From: Elusimicrobiota bacterium
Lineage (GTDB): Bacteria; CAYTYR01; UBA6262; DAOVJB01
Length of the DNA stretch: 19,681 nt
Direction: 5' to 3'
Assembly: GCA_030673425.1 (NCBI GenBank)
Contig: DAOVJB010000005.1
Coordinates: 1 to 19,681, forward strand
In this document: in pieces, positions 6,882 through 14,605 of the stretch
How positions within the stretch are numbered: position 1 is the first letter of the stretch
How the letters are laid out: each line of letters opens with the position of its first letter
Translations under genes and position numbers: made by a program
Notes under the pieces: generated by a model
Told to the model about the DNA's origin: nothing
Database searches by the model: none
Seen by the model: only the letters and a program-made list of their open reading frames with translations

Positions 6882-8114
6882 CTACCTTGCTAACAGATCA
6901 TCCACATCAAGTGCTGCCCTGTCCAAGTCCTGTCTCACAAGAAGCATATCATAAATTCCTTCTTGTGCCCTGGTAAAAATTCCACCGAAACATTCAACCA
7001 ATAAAGTTTCAATCGCTCCCCAAGCAGCTACGTTTGGGAATGCCCGGCCGTATTCCCACGCATTCCTGAGTCCTCTTAGCCTCGGTATATCCTCTATAAA
7101 AACAGCCTCAAAAGATTCAAGAAGAGCTGGAAACATATTCAGCAGTAGGGGGTAAGAGTTCTGGGATTCATGAGAGGTAAGAAATTTAATGAACTCCCAG
7201 GCTCCCCTGGAATGTTCTGAAAAACTGGTTATTGCTAAATTACTTCCCCCACAGAAGACAAATCTCCCCGCTGGACCGGCAGGAAAGCATGAAGACATAC
7301 AATTCTCAGCAATTTCAACCGAGTACAAAGGACTGTTAGGATCAAATAGAGCGATGTCAAGCGGGCCAGGTACTGCTATTGCATAATCTCCCTTCAAAAA
7401 AAGTCCTTCACTTATATCCTCAGTTCTTAACTTTAACGCGGAAAGAGGGATATATCCTTCTCTAATTAAGCTTATGTAAAATTCTATGCCATTAAGAGCG
7501 GATTTTTCATTAAAAGCGGCATTCTTCCCGTCCGAAGTCAAGAAATCCCCGCCTGCCCCCCAGATCCAGGGAGCTATATTCTGCAGGAGCATAGCGTCGC
7601 TCTGCCCTGAAACACCAAATACTCCGATTTCTTCGCCATCTTTTTTATAACCTTTAATATTTTCACAAGCCTCCTTAAAAGACATCCAGTCAACTAAATT
7701 ATCAGCCGACATGCCCAGTTTTCTAAGTATGTCCTGATTATAGTAAATTGCCCTTATATCAAGGAACCAGGGTAATGAACTAATGCCACCGGAGTTTGGA
7801 AAACGACAGTTAGTCCATGCTACCGGGGCAAAGACTTCTCCCATAAGACCAGCATCAGAAACTGCGTCTGTAATATCTTTTAATACGCCTAAATCAGCCA
7901 AGGTCGCATTCCATGTAGAGCCTATCTGTAAAATATCAGGCCCTTTCTGTTCATTAGCCGCTTTAACAATGCTTTCCCATGCATCCCGCCAGGGTATCAG
8001 AGTTATCTCTATTTTTACATCCGGAACCTCTCTATTAAAAGCATTTATTTCTCTTTCTATAAATTGTTTGCCCAGCCGTTCCCCACCCCAAATCCACATA
8101 TTAATAGTAACCAT
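6882..8114 (-). CDS. Solute-binding-protein-like protein, copy 2 of tandem array (no signal peptide)
   Basis: A 410-residue protein, the closest paralogue of copy 3, beginning MVTINMWIWGGERLGKQF. Blocks around GPDILQIGSTWNATLADLG, ISSLPWFLDIRAIYY, GPAGRFVFCGGSNLAITSF and FPNVAAWGAIE are nearly unchanged, marking the shared core and probably the ligand cleft. Differences gather at residues 8-40, 80-110 and 225-265. The gene begins 12 nt after the copy 1 stop with AGAGGGG five nt before the ATG, the best ribosome binding site in the array. As with its sisters there is no export signal, so it should stay in the cytoplasm unless exported by an unrecognised route. Confidence 0.85.
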   Translation of the reverse strand: MVTINMWIWGGERLGKQFIEREINAFNREVPDVKIEITLIPWRDAWESIVKAANEQKGPDILQIGSTWNATLADLGVLKDITDAVSDAGLMGEVFAPVAWTNCRFPNSGGISSLPWFLDIRAIYYNQDILRKLGMSADNLVDWMSFKEACENIKGYKKDGEEIGVFGVSGQSDAMLLQNIAPWIWGAGGDFLTSDGKNAAFNEKSALNGIEFYISLIREGYIPLSALKLRTEDISEGLFLKGDYAIAVPGPLDIALFDPNSPLYSVEIAENCMSSCFPAGPAGRFVFCGGSNLAITSFSEHSRGAWEFIKFLTSHESQNSYPLLLNMFPALLESFEAVFIEDIPRLRGLRNAWEYGRAFPNVAAWGAIETLLVECFGGIFTRAQEGIYDMLLVRQDLDRAALDVDDLLAR

Positions 8115-8126
8115 TTTCCCCTCTTT

Positions 8127-9362
8127 TTATCTTACCAACAGATCATCTACATCGCCTGCTAATCTATCCAGGTCATCTTTCACTAAAGAAAAATCATAAT
8201 TTCCATCCTGAATCCTTGTAAAAATCCTACCGAAAGTTTCAATCAACAATGACTCAATCGCTCCCCACACAGCCACGTTTGGAAACGCCCGGCCGTATCT
8301 CCATGAGTCCTTGAGTCCTTTCCATTCAGGTTTTTCCTCTATGAAGATTGCATCAAAGGATTCCAGCAGAGTGGGAAACATATTTAGTCTCTTAGGGTAA
8401 CGGCTTTGCGACTCATAAGAAGTAAGGAATCTAATAAATTCCCATGCCTCCTTAGGATGCTCGGTAAAACTGGTTATTGCTAAATTACTACCTCCACAGA
8501 AAACAAACCTGCCTGCTGGACCAGTAGGAAATAAACTGGATGTACAATTTCCGGTAATCTCAGGTTTATATTCTACACTGGAAGGATCACGCAATGAGTG
8601 TTCACTAAGTGGACCGGGAATACACATAGCATAATCCCCTTTTTGAAAGAAACCACTTGCTATCTGCTCTGTATCTGACTTTAATGCTGAAGATGTAATA
8701 TAACCATTACTAACCAAATCCATGAAAAATTTTATTCCGTTAAGGGATTTCTGGTTATTAAAAGTCGCCTTTTTCCTGTCCGCGCTTAAAAAATCCCCAC
8801 CCGCACTCCATATCCATGGAGCTATATTATGTAAAAGCAGGGCATCGCTCTGTCCTGAGACACCAATTACCTCGATTTCTTTGCCGCTTTCCCTATAACT
8901 TTTAATATTTTCACAAGCTTGCTCAAAAGACTTCCAGTTATCTAAATTGTCAGCCGACATACCCAACTCCCTAAGTATGTCCTGTCTGTAGTAAATTGCC
9001 CTTATATCCGCAAACCAGGGTAAAGAACTTATTCTGTCTGAATCCGGAAAATGACAGCTACTCCAGGTTGCCGGGACAAAAATATCTCCCGTAAGATTTA
9101 CATCAGAAACCTCTTGTGTAATATCTTTTAATACTCCTAAATCAGCTAATGTCGCATTCCATGTTGAGCCAACCTGCAAAATATCAGGCCCTTTCTGCTC
9201 ATTGGCGGCATTCATTATGCTTTCCCATGCATCCCGCCAGGGTATTAGACTTACGTCTATATCTATATCAGAAAATCGTTCCTTAAAAATATCAATCTCG
9301 TGTTTCATCAGCTGTTTAGCAGTATACCCAGCACCCCAGATCCACATTTTAAGTGTAACCAT
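8127..9362 (-). CDS. Solute-binding-protein-like protein, copy 1 of tandem array (no signal peptide)
   Basis: A 411-residue protein, the most divergent of the three (by eye about three in five residues shared), beginning MVTLKMWIWGAGYTAKQ. It keeps the same landmarks: WRDAWESIMNAANEQKGPDILQ, SSLPWFADIRAIYYRQDIL, GPAGRFVFCGGSNLAITSF, FPNVAVWGAIESLL and DLLVR. An in-frame TAA lies 12 codons upstream of the ATG, so no signal peptide can be recovered. It is the promoter-proximal copy. The A/G-rich ribosome binding stretch before it is similar to the spacer between copies, so the duplicated unit probably includes it. Greater divergence suggests it split first, with copies 2 and 3 arising later. 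Confidence 0.85.
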   Translation of the reverse strand: MVTLKMWIWGAGYTAKQLMKHEIDIFKERFSDIDIDVSLIPWRDAWESIMNAANEQKGPDILQVGSTWNATLADLGVLKDITQEVSDVNLTGDIFVPATWSSCHFPDSDRISSLPWFADIRAIYYRQDILRELGMSADNLDNWKSFEQACENIKSYRESGKEIEVIGVSGQSDALLLHNIAPWIWSAGGDFLSADRKKATFNNQKSLNGIKFFMDLVSNGYITSSALKSDTEQIASGFFQKGDYAMCIPGPLSEHSLRDPSSVEYKPEITGNCTSSLFPTGPAGRFVFCGGSNLAITSFTEHPKEAWEFIRFLTSYESQSRYPKRLNMFPTLLESFDAIFIEEKPEWKGLKDSWRYGRAFPNVAVWGAIESLLIETFGRIFTRIQDGNYDFSLVKDDLDRLAGDVDDLLVR

Positions 9363-9452
9363 CAGACCTCTTTTCCCTCTTTTTGACAGAATTTTTTAGG
9401 TTTTTATGTATATTATATATAAAAACATTTTATCTATTATTCCCTTTATTCT

Positions 9453-9481
9453 AATTTAATTTAAAAACCTCCAAAAGTCAA
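9453..9481 (-). promoter_or_regulatory. Probable sigma-70 promoter of the solute-binding-protein array
   Basis: Minus-strand TTGACT (9481-9476), 17 nt, TAAATT (9458-9453). The predicted start near 9446 leaves a leader of about 84 nt before the ATG at 9362, longer than for other genes here. The leader has an AT-rich stretch (TATATATAATATA) but no clear stem-loop. Confidence 0.55.
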
Positions 9482-9531
9482 TAGAAAAGATACCTTTGTC
9501 AATATTTACAGCAACTTTTAATAAATTTTAA

Positions 9532-9560
9532 TTGACAAAACCCTCATACTAAAATATGAT
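9532..9560 (+). promoter_or_regulatory. Sigma-70 promoter of the double-ACT/def operon
   Basis: TTGACA (9532-9537) and TATGAT (9555-9560) with a 17-nt spacer, 58 nt before the preferred ATG at 9619. It diverges from the array promoter 50 nt away, so one regulator could affect both. Confidence 0.75.
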
Positions 9561-9618
9561 TAAAAATAACAACTATTCATTAAATTCTTCATTATAAAAT
9601 ATGTCAATGGAGGTAATT

Positions 9619-10167
9619 ATGAAAACAACTATTGTTCTAACTGCTATAGGCAAGGACCGCCCCGGGATTGTATCGGCTGTATCAAAAGTTCTCTATGAAA
9701 CAGGATGTAACATAGAAGATTCAAGTATGACTATCCTAAAAGGTGACTTTGCCATGATACTTGCTATCTCTTTACCCGAGGGATTAAACGCAACCGAGCT
9801 AGCTAAAAAACTGGATCCCGTCAAGCAATTACTAAATCTATTGATTTTACTAAGAGAACTGCCATCTGAAGAACTTATCCATAAACCACCCAGTGACACT
9901 CAAATGTATATTATCTCTGTTTACGGTACTGACAAACCAGGGATTGTCTATAAAGTTACAAAAATTCTGGCTGATGCGGGTGTCAATATCTGCGATGTCA
10001 ACACAAAAATCACCGGCAACAAGAAAAACCCTGTGTATGTGATGGTGCTGGAAGTGGAAATTCCCCCTCAGGTTAAAATAGATGATATCACCGAAAAACT
10101 ATCCTCTATAGGAAAAGAATTAAAGGTAGAAATAAATATCAAACCTTTAGAAATACTAGAGTTATAA
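9619..10167 (+). CDS. GcvR-like protein with two ACT domains
   Basis: A 182-residue cytoplasmic protein made of two ACT domains: residues about 2-80 (TAIGKDRPGIVSAVSKVLYETGCNI) and 95-172 (SVYGTDKPGIVYKVTKILADAGVNI). Both contain the D-x-P-G-I turn that binds amino acids at ACT interfaces. Length and layout match GcvR, the glycine cleavage regulator that binds a partner rather than DNA. No gcvA or glycine cleavage gene is in view, so the target is unknown. A possible ATG at 9601 has no ribosome binding site. The ATG at 9619 has GGAGG (9609-9613) with a 5-nt spacer, so I choose it. def follows after 2 nt. Confidence 0.85.
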   Translation: MKTTIVLTAIGKDRPGIVSAVSKVLYETGCNIEDSSMTILKGDFAMILAISLPEGLNATELAKKLDPVKQLLNLLILLRELPSEELIHKPPSDTQMYIISVYGTDKPGIVYKVTKILADAGVNICDVNTKITGNKKNPVYVMVLEVEIPPQVKIDDITEKLSSIGKELKVEINIKPLEILEL

Positions 10168-10169
10168 AT

Positions 10170-10673
10170 ATGGCCGTACTTCCTATTCTTATATATCCTA
10201 ATAAAACGCTAAAGATACCTTCCAGTAAGGTACCCCAGGTAGACGAAAATATCAGCCTGCTTATTAAGAACATGACCGAAACAATGTATGACCACAAAGG
10301 GTGTGTGGGACTAGCCGCCCCCCAGGTAGGTTATAACCTGCGTATTATGGTCGTTGATGCTTCCAAACATAAAAAAACTACTCTTTGTCATAATTTAATC
10401 GTTTTTATTAATCCTGTTATTACTAAAAAAGAAGGGGCTATTATCATTCGGGAAGGATGCCTCAGCGTACCGGATTACACAGGCAATGTTAAACGGGCAA
10501 CCAAGGTTACCGTTAATGGCCTGGATGGGAACAGTAATCCTCAGGAAATAACTACCGAAGGATTTGAAGCAATAGTACTGCAGCATGAGATTGACCATCT
10601 GGACGGATATTTATTTATAGATAGGGTGGCTTCTCTTAAAAGAGATATTTTCCGGCGCAAAAAATATCAATAA
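10170..10673 (+). CDS. def: Peptide deformylase
   Basis: A 167-residue metallo-hydrolase that removes the formyl group from the N-terminal Met of new proteins. All three family motifs are intact: GLAAPQVG (47-54), EGCLSVP (95-101) and QHEIDHLDG (138-146). The metal ligands are Cys97, His139 and His143, with Glu140 the catalytic residue. Normal length, complete domain. It starts 2 nt after the stop of the double-ACT gene with little ribosome binding site of its own, so it is probably translated by coupling. No fmt gene is adjacent, although fmt is a frequent neighbour of def. A likely two-way terminator follows. Confidence 0.97.
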   Translation: MAVLPILIYPNKTLKIPSSKVPQVDENISLLIKNMTETMYDHKGCVGLAAPQVGYNLRIMVVDASKHKKTTLCHNLIVFINPVITKKEGAIIIREGCLSVPDYTGNVKRATKVTVNGLDGNSNPQEITTEGFEAIVLQHEIDHLDGYLFIDRVASLKRDIFRRKKYQ

Positions 10674-10676
10674 TAA

Positions 10677-10713
10677 AATACCCGGATGTGCTTATTACAG
10701 AACCCCGGGTATT
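10677..10713. terminator. Probable bidirectional terminator between def and the OmpA-like lipoprotein gene
   Basis: AATACCCGG (10677-10685) pairs exactly with CCGGGTATT (10705-10713) around a 19-nt loop. It lies in the gap between two converging genes, with an A-rich left flank and a T-rich right flank, so it could stop transcription both ways. The large loop lowers certainty. Confidence 0.55.
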
Positions 10714-10734
10714 ATAGTTTATCTTTTATTGTTT

Positions 10735-11523
10735 TTACTTTTCTTCAACTACCCTTTCAATACCCATTGGCACCAGAACAATCTCTATACGGCGGTTCTG
10801 GGCGCGACCTTGAGTGGTTTTATTATCAGTGATCGGCCTGTAAGAAGAATAACCCGCTACTGAAAGAAACTCTGGAGCAATACCTACACCATATTGCAAA
10901 TATATGGCAACATTAATAGCCCTTGCTGTGGAAAGGTGCCAGTTAGAAGGATACTTGCTTTTTAAGTCAGGACCAATCGGGACATTATCAGTATGCCCTT
11001 CAATTCTTATCCCCTTGCCTTCTACTTTTTTCAATATATCCCCGACCTTGCTTAATATCGCCAGACCTTCTTTTTTAATTTCTGCTTGTCCTGACTTAAA
11101 AAGGATTTTTTCCACCAATTTTACTGACAACTTATCCTGAAGCTGTGTGATTTTTACTTCTCCCAGTTTTACTTCGCTCTTCAGCTCTTTGGTAAGCTTA
11201 TCATAAGTTTCATTGAGTTCTGAGATTTTTACTTCTTTCTCTTTTGCAACTTCTTCTTTCTCTTTTTCAAGCTCCTGTTTCTGCTTGGTTAAATCTGCTA
11301 TCATCTTCGATTTTTCGCTCTTTGTAGCATCAAGAGCATCAAGTAATCTTTTGTTCTCCTGCTCTAACGCAGTTGCCTTATTGCTCAGTTCCTGTTTATT
11401 CTTTGTGAGTGTTTGAACCTGCTCCTGGGATTTAAGATATTCTTTTTTGCTAACACCACAAGCCACAAGAATAAAGACAATCAAAACTACACTTGATAAA
11501 AACATAATCTTTTTTGTTCTCAT
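10735..11523 (-). CDS. OmpA-family peptidoglycan-binding lipoprotein with long coiled coil
   Basis: A 262-residue lipoprotein. Residues 1-21 form a signal peptide with lipobox LVAC and Cys22 as the lipidation site. Residues about 26-130 are a charged Lys/Glu heptad-like coiled coil. Residues 133-255 are an OmpA C-terminal domain: LFKSGQAEIKKEG, IEGHTDNVPIG, NWHLSTARAINVAIYLQ and RAQNRRIEIVL, with the Asp and Arg that hold diaminopimelate of peptidoglycan. This gives a membrane anchor, a stalk and a cell-wall grip, as in Pal-like or MotB-like proteins. Gly at +2 after Cys suggests the outer membrane, though sorting in this lineage is not known. The Shine-Dalgarno is excellent (AGGAGGTGA). It ends the signalling cassette, 48 nt after the HD-GYP gene. 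Confidence 0.88.
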   Translation of the reverse strand: MRTKKIMFLSSVVLIVFILVACGVSKKEYLKSQEQVQTLTKNKQELSNKATALEQENKRLLDALDATKSEKSKMIADLTKQKQELEKEKEEVAKEKEVKISELNETYDKLTKELKSEVKLGEVKITQLQDKLSVKLVEKILFKSGQAEIKKEGLAILSKVGDILKKVEGKGIRIEGHTDNVPIGPDLKSKYPSNWHLSTARAINVAIYLQYGVGIAPEFLSVAGYSSYRPITDNKTTQGRAQNRRIEIVLVPMGIERVVEEK

Positions 11524-11571
11524 AAATTTTCACCTCCTCTTTTTATTTTAATTCCAGATATCCAGGAAAAA

Positions 11572-12534
11572 CTAAAACATTACATTCAAAAATAACTCCA
11601 CTAATTGAGAATCCCATTGAGTCCCCGAACCTTCTCTAAATATCCGTTTGATCTCTTCCTTGGGCATATTACCCCTATAGGGCCTGTCTGAATCCATTGC
11701 ATCGTAAGCATCTGCTATAGCTAATATCTTTGCACCAAGAGGAATTTCCGTCCCCTTCAAGCCGTCAGGATAACCCTTGCCGTCAACTCTTTCATGATGA
11801 TGGCGGATAATACTTAAAAGATCCTTCATCGAATTGAGCGGTGAGCATATCTTTTCGCTTAAAGCAGGATGATTTTTTATATGTTCAAATTCCTCTTTGG
11901 TCAGAGGTCCCGGCTTATTCAAGACGGCCTCAGATATTCCAACTTTACCTATATCATGTACAAGCCCCGCCCTTTTCAGTATATCCTGGTCTCTTGAGGA
12001 TAGCCTGAGTTCCTTAGCCAACTTCAATGCTATATTGGTTACGCGTTGGCTATGCCCCTTGGTATAAGGGTCTTTTGCTTCAAGCATATTTATTAAAACA
12101 AAAAGTACGTTTTCAGCATCCTCCAATTGCATGTTTAGCCGCTTAACATTTACCAGAGACTTTACCCTTGCCAGAAGTTCTTCCCTGTTAACAGGTTTAG
12201 TCAGAAAATCATCGGTTCCCATTTCAATCCCCTTTACCTTATCCGATGTTTCACTTAAAGCCGTCATCATTACAATTGGAATAAATCTCATCTTCTTATC
12301 TCCTTTTATTTGCCTACACACCTCATACCCGTCCATACCAGGCAACATAATATCAAGAAGTATCAAATCCACATCTTCTTTCTCAAGCTTGCTCAATGCT
12401 TCAAGTCCGTCAACTGCTTTAATCGTCTCATACCCTTCAGGAAGCAGGTATGCTTCAACTAGTTTCATACTACGCGGGTCATCTTCCACTATCAATATCT
12501 TTGGGGCTATTTGGGGTTGGCTTTCCTGAACCAT
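11572..12534 (-). CDS. Response regulator with HD-GYP cyclic-di-GMP phosphodiesterase domain
   Basis: A 320-residue two-domain regulator. The receiver (residues 12-128) has acidic pair Asp18/Asp19, phospho-acceptor Asp61, Thr91 and Lys113. After a helical linker the HD-GYP domain (140-316) has H161, the metal pair HDIGK (His193-Asp194), His222, HHHER (245-249) and DGKGYPDGL with the GYP signature at 254-256. All expected catalytic residues are present, so it should hydrolyse cyclic-di-GMP to pGpG or GMP when phosphorylated. A strong ribosome binding site (AAGGAG) precedes it. It shares a transcript with a histidine kinase and two other receiver proteins, the likely phosphate source. Confidence 0.95.
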   Translation of the reverse strand: MVQESQPQIAPKILIVEDDPRSMKLVEAYLLPEGYETIKAVDGLEALSKLEKEDVDLILLDIMLPGMDGYEVCRQIKGDKKMRFIPIVMMTALSETSDKVKGIEMGTDDFLTKPVNREELLARVKSLVNVKRLNMQLEDAENVLFVLINMLEAKDPYTKGHSQRVTNIALKLAKELRLSSRDQDILKRAGLVHDIGKVGISEAVLNKPGPLTKEEFEHIKNHPALSEKICSPLNSMKDLLSIIRHHHERVDGKGYPDGLKGTEIPLGAKILAIADAYDAMDSDRPYRGNMPKEEIKRIFREGSGTQWDSQLVELFLNVMF

Positions 12535-12560
12535 AAATATCTCCTTCCAGGGTAGATTAT

Positions 12561-12944
12561 TTATTCCCCCTTTGTCTTTTCCAGAATTCTTTCTATTGTA
12601 TTTACAAAATCTCCGGCTTCAATCGGCTTAGCAATATGCTCCATACATCCTGCTTCAAGACACTCTACCCTATCCTCCGGCATGCCAAGACAGGTCACAG
12701 CAACTATAGGGATATTTCTATGTTCGGGATTCTCCTTAAGCAGCTTAATCATTGCCAATCCGTTCATATCAGGCAGGAGAATATCAAGCAGTATGAGGTC
12801 AGGTTTCTCGCTTTCAACCATACTCAAACCCTCTTTCCCGTTTTTAGCACGCAATACAGAATGCCCCTTCTTTTCCAAAAGATCCTTGCACAAAACAAAA
12901 CTGTTATAATCGTCTTCTACAATAAGTATTTTGGCTTGTGTCAT
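12561..12944 (-). CDS. Single-domain response regulator (CheY/DivK-like)
   Basis: 127 residues, a stand-alone receiver with Asp11/Asp12, phospho-acceptor Asp54 (LILLDILLPDMNG), Thr84 and Lys106 (AKP), and no output domain. The sequence style (KILIVEDDYNSFVLCKDLLEKKGHSV) is of the DivK/PleD-receiver kind that act by protein-protein contact or as phosphate relays. It sits 21 nt after the kinase gene with a strong GGAGGGG ribosome binding site and 26 nt before the HD-GYP regulator, so it is probably a direct partner or phosphate sink of that kinase. Confidence 0.93.
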   Translation of the reverse strand: MTQAKILIVEDDYNSFVLCKDLLEKKGHSVLRAKNGKEGLSMVESEKPDLILLDILLPDMNGLAMIKLLKENPEHRNIPIVAVTCLGMPEDRVECLEAGCMEHIAKPIEAGDFVNTIERILEKTKGE

Positions 12945-12965
12945 TTACCCCTCCTTAATTTAAAT

Positions 12966-14546
12966 TTATTTATATAAACCAAACTGGTTTAGCTTTTTTA
13001 TTATCTGCTCTTCTGTGGTTACTTCTTCAGGATAAGTAAACATTTGTACTTCTAAATCTCTCTCTTCCATTCTTCTGGTCAAAATATATTTATCGATACC
13101 TTCTTTAACCCTATCGAACACAACCTCCACACTGTCTCTGCCTGTTTTCCCCAGAACAACAGCACAGTAACCATATCTAAGTTTGAATAATTTATCTTCC
13201 GGTCTATATAAAGCCTTATTGATGACCTGTTCTATATCTTCTATTATCTGATTGATTAATACATCTTCTCTTTTTTCTCCTTCTTGCAGTCTTAATTTAA
13301 CCATAATAAATGCCAGGAACAAACCTTCTATCATCGCCTGACTAAACGCCTCGTCCATATATATCCTAAATATCTTATAATCCAAATCTTTAGGTACACT
13401 AAAGATAAAATTAGCCCCTTTCCCAAGTTCACTTTCAACCCAGACCCTTCCTTTATGCATATGGATAAATTCTCTGACCAGCGCCAACCCTACTCCTGTT
13501 CCCGCATATTTCTTTTTATAACCGGCATCCAACTGCTGAAACTTCTCAAAAATTTTCTCCTGGTTCTCCTTAGCTATCCCTTTGCCTGTATCTGCAACGC
13601 TTATAAGATATTCTTCCTCCTCTTCCTTTGACTGCAGGATTATCCTGCCACCTGCAGGAGTAAATTTGGTTGCATTAGACATGAGATTAAATATTATCTG
13701 TTTTATCTTTCTCCTGTCCGCAAGTATATTCTTTATTTTTTCATCCATCTTCAGTGAAAGAACTAAGTTGTATTTTACTGCTTTTTCCTGAAAAAGTGCA
13801 ATGCTTTCTTCCATAAGATTGGCTAAATCAAACTCCCTGACATGGAGTTCTTCCCTGCCTGCCTCCACTTTGGAAAGGTCAAGAATATCATTTATAAGAG
13901 ACAAAAGATGTTTCCCGCTGTCTGCAATATCATTGAGGTATTCTTCCTGTTTTTCATTTATACCTCCAAAAGTCTTGCTCAACAAGACTTCTGAAAACCC
14001 GATGACCGAGTTAAGAGGTGTGCGCAATTCATGGCTCATATTAACCAGAAACTCGCTTTTGGCCCGGCTGGCTTTTTCTAATCTTTCATTGAGCTCTGCT
14101 AATTCCTTGGCTTTCTCCCTCTGGATTGTTGCTGTCCTATCAGCAATGGTAGCAAGATCTCTTAACTGCTGCATGTTCCTTTTAACCTCACGCATATCTT
14201 TACTAACACAGACTATACCTATAACTTTCTTCTCTTTATCCACCAGATGTGCCATGGAAAGACTGATAGGGAGCTTACTGCCTGACTTTGCGTGGCAGAC
14301 CGCGACGTAATTTCTAACAGGACCTTTTCGCTCGAGTTCCTTGATTTTTTTCCCGATAAATAAAGCTTCGCTTCCGGGGAAGATAATAGTAATAGGACTG
14401 TTTAGCAATTCTTCTTTTTTATATTCAAATAAATCTATAGTTGCCTGATTAATCCCTACAATCTTTCTTTCAAGATTAAGCACTATTAACGAGTCGGCCA
14501 TACTATCTATAATGGTTTCCGTTTTTATTAATGTTAAGAGATCCAT
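12966..14546 (-). CDS. PAS histidine kinase with C-terminal degenerate GGDEF-like domain
   Basis: A 526-residue soluble kinase without membrane helices. It has a PAS/PAC sensor (about 5-118), a helical linker (120-165), a HisKA domain with SHELRTP and phospho-acceptor His172, and an ATPase domain (240-385) with N-box Asn287/Asn291, DTGKG (319-323) and GTGVGLAL (349-356). These are complete, so it should autophosphorylate. Residues 387-526 are extra. They follow the GGDEF fold order: an FLAFIMV strand, a helix to INKALYRPEDKLFKLRYG, then AVVLGKT, a helix and a last strand. The GGDEF signature itself is missing and two residues short (RYGYCAV). It is probably a dead cyclase used for sensing or contact. 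It lies in an operon with three receiver proteins. Confidence 0.92.
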   Translation of the reverse strand: MDLLTLIKTETIIDSMADSLIVLNLERKIVGINQATIDLFEYKKEELLNSPITIIFPGSEALFIGKKIKELERKGPVRNYVAVCHAKSGSKLPISLSMAHLVDKEKKVIGIVCVSKDMREVKRNMQQLRDLATIADRTATIQREKAKELAELNERLEKASRAKSEFLVNMSHELRTPLNSVIGFSEVLLSKTFGGINEKQEEYLNDIADSGKHLLSLINDILDLSKVEAGREELHVREFDLANLMEESIALFQEKAVKYNLVLSLKMDEKIKNILADRRKIKQIIFNLMSNATKFTPAGGRIILQSKEEEEEYLISVADTGKGIAKENQEKIFEKFQQLDAGYKKKYAGTGVGLALVREFIHMHKGRVWVESELGKGANFIFSVPKDLDYKIFRIYMDEAFSQAMIEGLFLAFIMVKLRLQEGEKREDVLINQIIEDIEQVINKALYRPEDKLFKLRYGYCAVVLGKTGRDSVEVVFDRVKEGIDKYILTRRMEERDLEVQMFTYPEEVTTEEQIIKKLNQFGLYK

Positions 14547-14605
14547 AATTATAGGGCCTTCCGAATTATATTACCAAACTATAGTATTTTTATATGTTTC
14601 AGGTA

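Larger units (their letters stand above)
5610..9362 (-). repeat. Tandem gene array, period 1246-1248 bp
   Basis: Start codons at 9362, 8114, 6868 and the remnant at 5621 are spaced 1248, 1246 and 1247 bp apart. Each unit is one gene of about 410 codons plus a 12-13-nt A/G-rich spacer that carries the next ribosome binding site. This is typical of duplication by unequal crossing-over. Confidence 0.85.

Noticed and set aside
7783-8199. A 138-codon plus-strand open frame across the junction of two solute-binding-protein genes
   Set aside because: Antisense to well-supported paralogues; similar reverse frames recur in the other copies because the DNA is duplicated.
5610-9362. Array considered as a CRISPR or transposon-borne repeat
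   Set aside because: The units are whole coding genes of 1.25 kb with no spacers, terminal repeats or transposase.
9383-9412. Plus-strand TTGACA followed by an AT-rich stretch, a possible extra promoter
   Set aside because: No hexamer near TATAAT at 16-18 nt, and the next plus-strand gene is over 200 bp away with its own better promoter.
9363-9420. A possible N-terminal extension giving copy 1 of the array a signal peptide
   Set aside because: The frame hits a TAA 12 codons upstream and the added residues are charged, not hydrophobic.
12131-12529. A 132-codon plus-strand open frame
   Set aside because: Shadow of the receiver domain of the HD-GYP regulator; no ribosome binding site or recognisable product.
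13801-14310. A 169-codon open frame on the plus strand
   Set aside because: It lies entirely antisense to the histidine kinase, has Ser/Leu-rich composition typical of a reverse frame, and no ribosome binding site.
14547-14605. A possible separate promoter for the kinase gene (TATAAT-like bases in the gap)
   Set aside because: No -35 hexamer at a usable distance; the 59-nt gap is better explained as part of one transcript.
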